Positions 1-5,713 of a stretch of DNA of 16,790 bases are shown in pieces (position 1 is the stretch's first letter; each line of letters opens with the position of its first letter). A model generated the notes under the pieces. That model was not told the DNA's origin. It worked only from the letters and a program-made list of their open reading frames with translations, and searched no databases. The position numbers were made by a program, and so were the translations under genes. The stretch lies in contig JAJRVB010000089.1 in assembly GCA_024277515.1 (NCBI GenBank), forward strand, positions 1 to 16,790, in the 5' to 3' direction. This DNA is from Nitrospirota bacterium. Its GTDB lineage: Bacteria > Nitrospirota > Thermodesulfovibrionia > UBA6902.

Positions 1-1
1 C

Positions 2-586
2 CCCGAAGGATACCGCAAGGCATTGCGGATAATGAAACTTGCCGAGCGCTTCAAAAGGCCGATTATCACACTGATCGACACCCCGGGGGCCTATCCCGGA
101 ATAGGGGCCGAAGAAAGAGGACAGGCAGAGGCGATTGCTCGTAATCTTCAGGAGATGTTCTCGATCAGGACCCCGATCATATCAATAGTAATAGGGGAAG
201 GCGGCAGCGGGGGCGCACTCGCGCTTGCCGTAGGAGACAGGGTAATCATGCTTGAGCACTCTGTATATTCGGTGATCTCACCGGAGGGGTGTGCAGCCAT
301 TCTGTGGAACAAAAACGGCAGCACCGTGGGCCGGAAGGAATACGAGAATGCCTCTGAAGCCCTTAAATTGACCTCACAGGACCTGCTGGACCTTAAAATC
401 ATCGATGAGATAATCCCTGAGCCCCTTGGCGGCGCCCACAGGAACCAGGAAGAGACGGCCCGTTCCATAGCAGACGTTCTGAAGCGGCTGATTGATGAAT
501 TGAGTCTGAAGCCCTATGATGAACTGCTGGAAGAGAGATACATGAAGTTCAGAGTAATCGGACAGCAAAAGGGAAGTGAATCGTAG
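2..586 (+). CDS. accA: Acetyl-CoA carboxylase carboxyltransferase subunit alpha, C-terminal part (5' truncated by window edge)
   Basis: AccA pairs with AccD to form the carboxyltransferase that moves CO2 from carboxybiotin to acetyl-CoA, giving malonyl-CoA for fatty acid synthesis in the cytoplasm. The frame is open to the left edge and begins with a PEGYRKALR-like stretch that precedes the first possible start in the family, so the gene is cut by the window rather than short. Family landmarks follow in order: DTPGAYPG, GAEERGQAEAIARN, the glycine-rich GEGGSGGALA, SVISPEGCAAILW and the late IPEPLGGAHRN. The tail (about 195 residues visible) ends at TAG like known AccA proteins. It is the only plus-strand gene and converges on the elyC-like gene with about 20 bases between the two stop codons. 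No terminator hairpin is visible there. Family assignment is very secure. Confidence 0.97.
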   Translation, partial: PEGYRKALRIMKLAERFKRPIITLIDTPGAYPGIGAEERGQAEAIARNLQEMFSIRTPIISIVIGEGGSGGALALAVGDRVIMLEHSVYSVISPEGCAAILWNKNGSTVGRKEYENASEALKLTSQDLLDLKIIDEIIPEPLGGAHRNQEETARSIADVLKRLIDELSLKPYDELLEERYMKFRVIGQQKGSES

Positions 587-606
587 CTGTACTCCCTGAT
601 AACCCT

Positions 607-1398
607 CTATATCTGCCCTCTGAGACTTGCCCAGACCATTCCCAGATACTCATGAAACGCACTTTCCGAATTGCAGAGATTACCGCTTTTCGGAAAATAC
701 GAAAGGGGTCCGTCACGCCTGACATTGCTGAACATATGCCCTGTTGGAGCAGGAATCGGGTTCATGCCGAGTTTTCTGAACATTGCCACCGACCTGTTCA
801 TATGGGCAGCCGATGTCACAAGGATAAAGCTTTCATCATTCACTATCTGTTTGATCAGTCTTGCTTCATCTTTTGTGTCTTGTGATCCTGATTCGGTAAT
901 AATGTCATATTCATTCACCCCGAGCTCCCGGGCAATATCCGCCATTATCAACGCACCAGGGAGCGGATCAAAGACACTTCCCCCTGACAAAATCAACTTG
1001 CTGCCGAGATGCTTACGATAAAGTCTTATCCCCTCAACAAGACGGACCATGGTGGTGTCACTGACCTGACTCGATACAGGAAGCTCAGGATTGGATGTGT
1101 GGCCTCCTCCGAGGACAACGACATATTTTATAAAATCCTCGTCTCCTGCATCATAATAAGTTCCGGAAGCCATCTGCATGTCCTGAGGCTGAAAGCCGCG
1201 TTCCAGATATCCCGTAATTTTATCCGTAACATCTCCGTTACTCAAAAGCAGTAACGCAATAAAAGCAACAGACACAAGCAGCTTGCCGCGCGTCTGCTTC
1301 TTCGTAAACCAGAGATAAAACAGGCCGGCAAATATGATAACGATGATCAGGGTAACAGGCGACAGGAACTGAGAGACAATTTTTTTAAACATAAACAT
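607..1398 (-). CDS. elyC: ElyC/SanA/YdcF-family (DUF218) inner-membrane envelope protein
   Basis: This 263-residue protein has the ElyC layout. Two hydrophobic segments lie at about residues 14-31 and 39-54. A DUF218 fold from about residue 90 to the end carries YVVVLGGGHTSNP (92-104), the SKLILSGG strand (133-140), the ESGSQDTKDEA acidic helix start (169-179) and the LVTSAAHMNRS motif (193-203). In E. coli, ElyC is needed for normal peptidoglycan assembly and lipid-carrier use; that role is from the family and is not proven here. ATG codons occur at residues 1 and 3. The first is preferred because a near-consensus promoter places the transcript start exactly on it and no Shine-Dalgarno is visible. 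It lies after the rplQ terminator, so it is probably an independent unit. The gene symbol is by similarity; other DUF218 paralogues cannot be excluded. Confidence 0.82.
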   Translation of the reverse strand: MFMFKKIVSQFLSPVTLIIVIIFAGLFYLWFTKKQTRGKLLVSVAFIALLLLSNGDVTDKITGYLERGFQPQDMQMASGTYYDAGDEDFIKYVVVLGGGHTSNPELPVSSQVSDTTMVRLVEGIRLYRKHLGSKLILSGGSVFDPLPGALIMADIARELGVNEYDIITESGSQDTKDEARLIKQIVNDESFILVTSAAHMNRSVAMFRKLGMNPIPAPTGHMFSNVRRDGPLSYFPKSGNLCNSESAFHEYLGMVWASLRGQI

Positions 1399-1432
1399 AA
1401 GGAATTATATGCAACTATATTTAAATAATCAA
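1398..1432 (-). promoter_or_regulatory. Sigma-70-type promoter of the elyC-like gene, predicted leaderless
   Basis: Read on the minus strand, TTGATT (1427-1432) is followed after exactly 17 bases by a perfect TATAAT (1404-1409). The sixth base after the -10 box is the A of the first ATG (1398). If this promoter is used, the mRNA starts on or next to the start codon and has no 5' leader. That agrees with the absence of a Shine-Dalgarno. It lies between the rplQ terminator and elyC. Confidence 0.7.
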
Positions 1433-1443
1433 GAATTCTGTTT

Positions 1444-1473
1444 AAAAAAAAACGTCCCGGAGATACGGGACGT
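1444..1473 (-). terminator. Intrinsic terminator of the ribosomal-protein superoperon
   Basis: On the minus strand an 8-bp perfect stem (1466-1473 pairing with 1452-1459; ACGTCCCG against CGGGACGT) closes a 6-base loop and is followed directly by a run of eight T residues (1444-1451). It sits 30 bases after the rplQ stop and closes the long operon before the elyC promoter. The plus-strand side has only a short CTTTT, so it is mainly a minus-strand terminator. Confidence 0.92.
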
Positions 1474-1502
1474 CTTTTGAAATTCATGTCTTGTGAAAAA
1501 AC

Positions 1503-1925
1503 TCAATCCGCTTTCTTCTCTTCTTTTGTCTCTTTCGCCTTCTTCTCTTCCGTTTTGGCGCTGACCAGCGCATCATAATCGACAAATTCAAGAATTGCCA
1601 TGTCCGAGTTGTCCCCGGCACGGAATCGTGTCTTTAATACACGCAGATAGCCGCTGTTTCTCTCTATCTTCGGCGCAATCTCTGTCAACAGCTTTGTAAT
1701 TACAGTCTTGTTCGGAATATGTGACATGGCAAGCCTTCTGGAATGAAGATCGCCTTTTCTGCCGAGAGTGATGACACGCTCAGCTAATTTCTTTGCCTCT
1801 TTTGCCTTGGCAGCCGTGGTCTCAATTTTGAGATGGTCAAATAAAGAGGTTACAAGATTCCTTAACAGCGCCTTTCTGTGGTTCGCATTTCTGCCAAAGC
1901 CTCTTCCCGCTACCCTATGTCGCAT
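1503..1925 (-). CDS. rplQ: 50S ribosomal protein L17
   Basis: L17 binds 23S rRNA near the polypeptide exit side of the large subunit. The N-terminus MRHRVAGRGFGRNANHRKAL and the following LVTSLFDHLKIETTAAKAKE region are family hallmarks, and the core ends near residue 118. The last 20 or so residues form a lysine/glutamate-rich tail (KTEEKKAKETKEEKKAD) that is likely disordered and makes the protein 140 residues, longer than the roughly 120 of compact homologues. The ATG start overlaps the end of rpoA by 11 bases and has AGAGGA seven bases upstream inside rpoA, so translation is probably coupled. It is the last gene of the alpha block and is followed by the terminator. Confidence 0.98.
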   Translation of the reverse strand: MRHRVAGRGFGRNANHRKALLRNLVTSLFDHLKIETTAAKAKEAKKLAERVITLGRKGDLHSRRLAMSHIPNKTVITKLLTEIAPKIERNSGYLRVLKTRFRAGDNSDMAILEFVDYDALVSAKTEEKKAKETKEEKKAD

Positions 1926-2973
1926 TTTCAGTCCTCTTTACTACAGCCAGTTTTTCGAGTGCATCCGTATCTACACGCATATTAAAATGTAACCCCATCG
2001 CGATTATAAGCTCTTTTATCTCATTTAAGGACTTTCGTCCAAAATTCTTGGTCCTGAGCATCTCCTGCTCCGTCTTCTGCACCAGGTCAGCCAGTGTACG
2101 TATATTGGCATTTTTCAGACAATTATAAGAACGGACCGAAAGCTCAAGCTCTTCCACACTTTTGAGGAGGTTTTCATTACATTCAGCCGGCTCATCATCA
2201 AAATAATCATCCATAAACCCCTGACCCTGCTGCTGCTCCTCATCGACCGGCGCGGGGTCTTCCTCCTCCACTACACTTTCATCAAGTGAGAAGAGGACCA
2301 AATGCTCATTCAGAATTCCGGCAGCCTGGCTCAGGGCCCACTGGGGAGTGATACTGCCGTCCGTCCATATTTCCATGACAAGCTTGTCAAAGTCTGTGGA
2401 ACGGCCGACCCTCGCTCCTTCAACCCAGTAATTCACCTTCTTTATCGGGGTAAAGATCGAGTCAACCGGGATCGTATCGATCGGCTGATCTTCTTCCTTA
2501 TTGCTGTCCGAGGTAACATATCCTTTGCCTTTTGCAACGATCAGCTCCATTTTAAAATCAATATCTTTTCCTGCCGTCGCAATGTGCTGGTCCGGTGTCA
2601 GCACCTCCACCTGGTCGCCTTTGATGTCCTTTCCCATAACATTCGCAGCGCCCTTCACATTGATTGACACCACCCTGGGTTCATCAGAGTGCAGCCTGAA
2701 CCTGAGCTGTTTTACATTAAGAATGATGTCCACCACATCTTCCTTTACACCGGGAATGGTCGAAAATTCATGCAGTACCCCCGGGAACCGGATAGATGTA
2801 ACCGCAGCACCTTCTATAGAGGATAGCAGCACCCTCCTTAACGCGTTTCCTATGGTGGTACCGAAACCTCTTTCATAAGCTTCAGCATACAGCTTGCCGT
2901 ATGTATTTGTCAGGCTATCAGAATCAAAACTAATATTTTCCGGTAATTGAAAGCCTTTTTTCCTTAGATCCAT
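1915..2973 (-). CDS. rpoA: DNA-directed RNA polymerase subunit alpha
   Basis: Alpha dimerises to seed RNA polymerase assembly, and its C-terminal domain contacts UP elements and activators. The N-terminal domain holds the conserved YGKLYAEAYERGFGTTIGNALRR region (about 25-47) and FSTIPGVKEDV. The C-terminal domain (about 272-340) keeps VRSYNCLK with the DNA-contacting arginine at 281 and asparagine at 284, then RTKNFGRKSLNEIKE. Between them lies an unusually acidic, glutamine-containing linker (about 232-268: EEED, DEEQQQGQG, DDYFDDEP), which brings the protein to 352 residues against 329 in E. coli. AGGAGG stands six bases before the ATG. A 117-base spacer separates it from rpsD, and its 3' end overlaps rplQ. 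Confidence 0.99.
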   Translation of the reverse strand: MDLRKKGFQLPENISFDSDSLTNTYGKLYAEAYERGFGTTIGNALRRVLLSSIEGAAVTSIRFPGVLHEFSTIPGVKEDVVDIILNVKQLRFRLHSDEPRVVSINVKGAANVMGKDIKGDQVEVLTPDQHIATAGKDIDFKMELIVAKGKGYVTSDSNKEEDQPIDTIPVDSIFTPIKKVNYWVEGARVGRSTDFDKLVMEIWTDGSITPQWALSQAAGILNEHLVLFSLDESVVEEEDPAPVDEEQQQGQGFMDDYFDDEPAECNENLLKSVEELELSVRSYNCLKNANIRTLADLVQKTEQEMLRTKNFGRKSLNEIKELIIAMGLHFNMRVDTDALEKLAVVKRTENAT

Positions 2974-3090
2974 TAAGCCTCCTTCTATAAGCTGATGACA
3001 CTGATTTCAAAGAAAAGCATCCGGATAAAACTTTTTTCCCGAGCCGCGTACTCTTTTCCCTGAATCCGTGCTATCAATATATTTATCTAT

Positions 3091-3717
3091 TTATTTTGAA
3101 TACAGCTCAACTATCAACTGCTCCTTCACAGGCAGCTCGATCTCGTCTCTCGACGGATTATGCAGTATCCTGCCCTGGAGATCTTTCACATCCATTTCAA
3201 GCCAGGACGGCAGGCCCCTGTGTTCTATCTTCGAAATGTTCTCTTCTATAAAGACATTCTTTTTACTCACTTCTTTAAGTCCGATCACGTCACCCGGACG
3301 GATCAGACAGGAAGGTATATTTACCCTCTTGCCGTTTACCGTTACATGGCCATGTGATACAAACTGGCGTGCCTGTCTCCTGTTTGAACTGAAACCGAGA
3401 CGATACACAACATTGTCAAGCCTCCGCTCGAGCAGTTGCAGCAGGTTGCTGCCTGTAACGCCCTTTTTCTTGTCAGCCATATAAAAATATCTCTTGAACT
3501 GCTTTTCAAGAACACCGTATGTCTCCTTTGCCTTCTGCTTCTCTCTGAGCTGCAGGGCATAATCAGAAAATTTTCTCCTTCTCTGTCCATGCTGGCCGGG
3601 TGAATATTTTCTTCTTTCAACAGCGCATTTATCCGTATAACACCGGTCGCCCTTGAGAAAGAGTTTTTCGCTCTCTCTCCTGCATAACCTGCACAATGCG
3701 TCTCTATATCTCGCCAC
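3091..3717 (-). CDS. rpsD: 30S ribosomal protein S4, zinc-binding form
   Basis: S4 is a primary 16S rRNA binder that nucleates the 5' domain of the small subunit; in E. coli it also represses its own operon. The N-terminus carries four cysteines at 9, 12, 26 and 31 (CX2C-X13-CX4C), the zinc-bearing version of S4. It is followed by KYSPGQHG and the S4 RNA-binding domain (about 98-160: RLDNVVYRLGFSSNRRQARQ, HGHVTVNGKRVNIPS). The length of 208 is normal. The start is GTG, sharing one base with the rpsK stop (TAGTG), with GGAG nine bases upstream. No other start fits the MARYRD N-terminus. Confidence 0.98.
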   Translation of the reverse strand: MARYRDALCRLCRRESEKLFLKGDRCYTDKCAVERRKYSPGQHGQRRRKFSDYALQLREKQKAKETYGVLEKQFKRYFYMADKKKGVTGSNLLQLLERRLDNVVYRLGFSSNRRQARQFVSHGHVTVNGKRVNIPSCLIRPGDVIGLKEVSKKNVFIEENISKIEHRGLPSWLEMDVKDLQGRILHNPSRDEIELPVKEQLIVELYSK

Positions 3718-4106
3718 TATACTCTTCTCCTTTTCGGTGGTTTTGTGCCGTTATGCGGAACAGGCGTTACATCTTTAATAAGGTTGATCTCGAGACCGGC
3801 CGCCTGCAGGGCCCTTATTGCCGATTCTCTCCCGGCGCCGGGGCCTTTGATATATACATCAATCTGCCGCATCCCGAAACCCATCGCTTTTTTCGCAGCA
3901 ACATCAGCGGCTATCTGGGCCGCATAGGGAGTGCCCTTCCTCGAGCCCTTGAACCCCTGGGCCCCTGATGAAGACCACGCAACAACATTGCCGTTCTGGT
4001 CTGCAATAGTAATTATTGTATTATTAAATGTCGCCTGAATATGCGCCTCTCCGACATGCACAACCTTTTTTTCTTTTTTCCCGCCTTTTCTCTTCTTCTG
4101 TGCCAT
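3717..4106 (-). CDS. rpsK: 30S ribosomal protein S11
   Basis: S11 lines the platform of the small subunit near the E site and mRNA exit. A lysine-rich N-terminus (MAQKKRKGGKKEKK) leads into IQATFNNTIITI, WSSSGAQGFKGSRKGTPYAA and the C-terminal VTPVPHNGTKPPKRRRV. That last stretch contains the PHNG asparagine converted to isoaspartate in some bacteria. The length of 129 is typical. The ATG follows the rpsM stop after only three bases, with an AGGG-type ribosome binding site inside the end of rpsM. It is coupled downstream to rpsD by a one-base overlap. Confidence 0.98.
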   Translation of the reverse strand: MAQKKRKGGKKEKKVVHVGEAHIQATFNNTIITIADQNGNVVAWSSSGAQGFKGSRKGTPYAAQIAADVAAKKAMGFGMRQIDVYIKGPGAGRESAIRALQAAGLEINLIKDVTPVPHNGTKPPKRRRV

Positions 4107-4109
4107 TTA

Positions 4110-4481
4110 CTATCCCTTCTTCTTCATGCCACCGATCGCTTTTCTGGGGCCTTTGCGTGTACGTGCGTTTGTGCTCGTTCTCTGTCCTCGCACTGGCAGT
4201 CTCGACCTGTGCCTGAGACCTCTGTAGCTGCCGATGTCCTGAAGTCTTTTTATATTCATGGATACTTCGCGTCTTAAATCACATTCTACCTTGTAGTCAC
4301 TTTCCATCGCGGTCCTGAGCTTTACACCTTCTTCATCAGTCAGATCTCTGGCTTTCTTGTTGGGATCAACCCCGGTTTCCTTCAGGATCTTTCGGGAAAG
4401 GGTCCTGCCGATACCAAAAATCCTTGTAAGGGCTATTTCTACCCTTTCGTTTCTCGGTAAATCCACTCCTGCAATTCTCAC
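4110..4481 (-). CDS. rpsM: 30S ribosomal protein S13
   Basis: S13 sits in the head of the small subunit, forms inter-subunit bridges and touches P-site tRNA with its basic tail. The sequence shows the start MRIAGVDLPRNERVEIALT, the IFGIGR helix-two-turns-helix (about 21-26), DIGSYRGLRHR and the basic C-terminal RGQRTSTNARTRKGPRKA. The length of 123 is normal. The start codon is GTG with GAGAGG about ten bases upstream, 15 bases after the rpmJ stop. It begins the alpha-type block rpsM-rpsK-rpsD-rpoA-rplQ. Confidence 0.98.
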   Translation of the reverse strand: MRIAGVDLPRNERVEIALTRIFGIGRTLSRKILKETGVDPNKKARDLTDEEGVKLRTAMESDYKVECDLRREVSMNIKRLQDIGSYRGLRHRSRLPVRGQRTSTNARTRKGPRKAIGGMKKKG

Positions 4482-4496
4482 TTTGTCTTACCTCTC

Positions 4497-4610
4497 TTAT
4501 CCCTGTCTTTGTTTATGCTTCGGGTTGCTGCATATTACCCGGACTACGCCTTCTCTTTTTATTACTTTACATTTTGAACATATAGCTTTTACTGATGACC
4601 GCACTTTCAT
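4497..4610 (-). CDS. rpmJ: 50S ribosomal protein L36, zinc-ribbon form
   Basis: This is a 37-residue gene. Its product begins MKVRSSVKAICSKCK and ends NPKHKQRQG, a textbook L36. The zinc ligands are C11, C14, C27 and H32, so this is the metal-binding version rather than the cysteine-less paralogue made under zinc shortage. L36 is a late-assembling protein that staples 23S rRNA domains near the factor-binding region. The ATG has GGAG six bases upstream. It lies between infA and rpsM, its usual place, after a small hairpin in the infA-rpmJ spacer. Confidence 0.98.
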   Translation of the reverse strand: MKVRSSVKAICSKCKVIKREGVVRVICSNPKHKQRQG

Positions 4611-4638
4611 TTACATCTCCACTCTATGGATTAAAATG

Positions 4639-4662
4639 CAGGTGAATATTTTATTCATCCTG
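4639..4662 (-). promoter_or_regulatory. Hairpin in the infA-rpmJ spacer (possible RNA processing or regulatory structure)
   Basis: On the minus strand CAGG, one bulged A, TGAATA, loop AAA, TATTCA and CCTG form a ten-pair stem with a three-base loop, just after the infA stop codon. It is not followed by a T run (CATTTTAATCC), so a strong terminator is unlikely. A partial attenuator, RNase site or protein-binding structure is possible. Pairing is seen in the sequence; function is inferred. Confidence 0.45.
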
Positions 4663-4670
4663 TGTCCTGC

Positions 4671-4889
4671 CTATTTAAATCTGTATGTTATTCTGCCTTT
4701 CGTGAGGTCATACGGCGACAGCTCCACCGTCACCTTATCACCCGGTAATATTTTTATAAAGTGCATCCGCATTTTGCCGGATACATACGCCAGAATCCGC
4801 TGCCCGTTCTCAAGCTCAACCCTGAACATGGCATTCGGTAAATTTTCCAGAATTGTTCCCTGGATCTCTATGGCGTCTTCTTTTGGCAT
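4671..4889 (-). CDS. infA: Translation initiation factor IF-1
   Basis: IF-1 is a small OB-fold protein that occupies the 30S A site during initiation, with IF-2 and IF-3. The 72-residue product shows the whole family pattern: MPKEDAIEIQGTILENLPN, FRVELENGQRILAYVSGKMR, and a close resembling DKVTVELSPYDLTKGRITYR. The length matches exactly. The ATG has no convincing Shine-Dalgarno; instead a near-consensus promoter lies immediately upstream and predicts a leader of only about eight bases. The gene sits between map and rpmJ as in many bacteria. The promoter could let infA and the alpha block be expressed apart from the rest. Confidence 0.99.
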   Translation of the reverse strand: MPKEDAIEIQGTILENLPNAMFRVELENGQRILAYVSGKMRMHFIKILPGDKVTVELSPYDLTKGRITYRFK

Positions 4890-4896
4890 AACAGAA

Positions 4897-4931
4897 CTAA
4901 TAATTATAATTATTCTTTATCATTTAGTCAA
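4897..4931 (-). promoter_or_regulatory. Internal sigma-70-type promoter ahead of infA with a very short leader
   Basis: On the minus strand TTGACT (4926-4931, encoding Leu-Thr near the end of map) is followed by exactly 17 bases and a perfect TATAAT (4903-4908). The -10 box lies inside a 16-base perfect palindrome of A and T (4899-4914). The expected start, near 4897, gives a leader of about eight bases before the infA ATG at 4889. Five of six -35 and six of six -10 bases match consensus. Confidence 0.75.
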
Positions 4932-5663
4932 TATATCAAGTCCATTTTTTGTAATGGCGACGGTATGCTCGTAATGTGCGGATAAACTCCTGTCCTTTGT
5001 CACGGCTGTCCAGCCGTCGTTTAATATGAGAACCTCCCAGTTTCCAGCGTTTACCATGGGTTCTATGGCCAGTGTCATCCCCGGCACGAGCTCCGGGCCT
5101 TCCCCCGGCCTTCCGAAATTCGGGACCTGGGGCTCTTCGTGCAACTCTCTGCCTATGCCATGACCCACAAAATTACGGACTACTGAAAAACCTTCCGACT
5201 CAACGCACTGCTGTATGGCGGAAGATATGTCCGAGAGTCTGTTGCCGGCAACCGCTTTCTCCATGCCCGACTCCAATGCCCTTTCCGTAACGGAGAGCAG
5301 CTTTTTCGCCTCTTTCCTTATTGACCCCACCGGCAGCGTCACGGCAGCATCGCCATAAAAACCATTATACTCTACCCCTATGTCAAGACTTATAATATCA
5401 CCCTCTCTTATCCTTGCTGAAGACGGAATCCCGTGAACAACCTGCTCGTTTATTGACGTACATACGCTTGCAGGGTACCCTCTGTAGCCTTTAAAGGCCG
5501 GCCGGGCGCCTTTTGAACGTATATAGGATTCTGCAAATCCGTCGAGGTCTTTTGTCGTCACCCCCGGGACTACTCTTTCCCTGATGCCTTCCAGCACTTC
5601 CGCAACAATCCGGCAGGCATCCGCCATCCTCTTTATTTCATCGTCAGACTTGAGAACTATCAA
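4920..5663 (-). CDS. map: Methionine aminopeptidase, type I
   Basis: MAP removes the initiator methionine from nascent proteins co-translationally, using two divalent metals. All five metal ligands are visible: D94 and D105 (SLDIGVEYNGFYGDAAV), H168 (FVGHGIGRELHEEP), E201 (AIEPMV) and E232 (HYEHTVAITKNG). H77 and H175 match the conserved substrate-pocket histidines. At 247 residues with no N-terminal extension it is the short type Ia form. The start is read as TTG because the next codon upstream is an in-frame stop and the IVLKSDDEI N-terminus is conserved in the family. No good Shine-Dalgarno is present, so this start is less sure than the identity. The usual neighbour adk is missing upstream. 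Confidence 0.97.
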   Translation of the reverse strand: MIVLKSDDEIKRMADACRIVAEVLEGIRERVVPGVTTKDLDGFAESYIRSKGARPAFKGYRGYPASVCTSINEQVVHGIPSSARIREGDIISLDIGVEYNGFYGDAAVTLPVGSIRKEAKKLLSVTERALESGMEKAVAGNRLSDISSAIQQCVESEGFSVVRNFVGHGIGRELHEEPQVPNFGRPGEGPELVPGMTLAIEPMVNAGNWEVLILNDGWTAVTKDRSLSAHYEHTVAITKNGLDILTK

Positions 5664-5713
5664 TTAAGAACCAGGTCCATATCCACACATAACCAATCAT
5701 GTGCCGCGAATAT

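Noticed and set aside
607..1398. Plus-strand open frames opposite elyC
   Set aside because: They have no recognisable protein features and mirror a well-supported family gene on the minus strand.
4899..4914. 16-base AT palindrome as an operator for a repressor
   Set aside because: It is made only of A and T and contains the TATAAT box. Symmetry in such sequence is easily chance, and no known operator is recognised.
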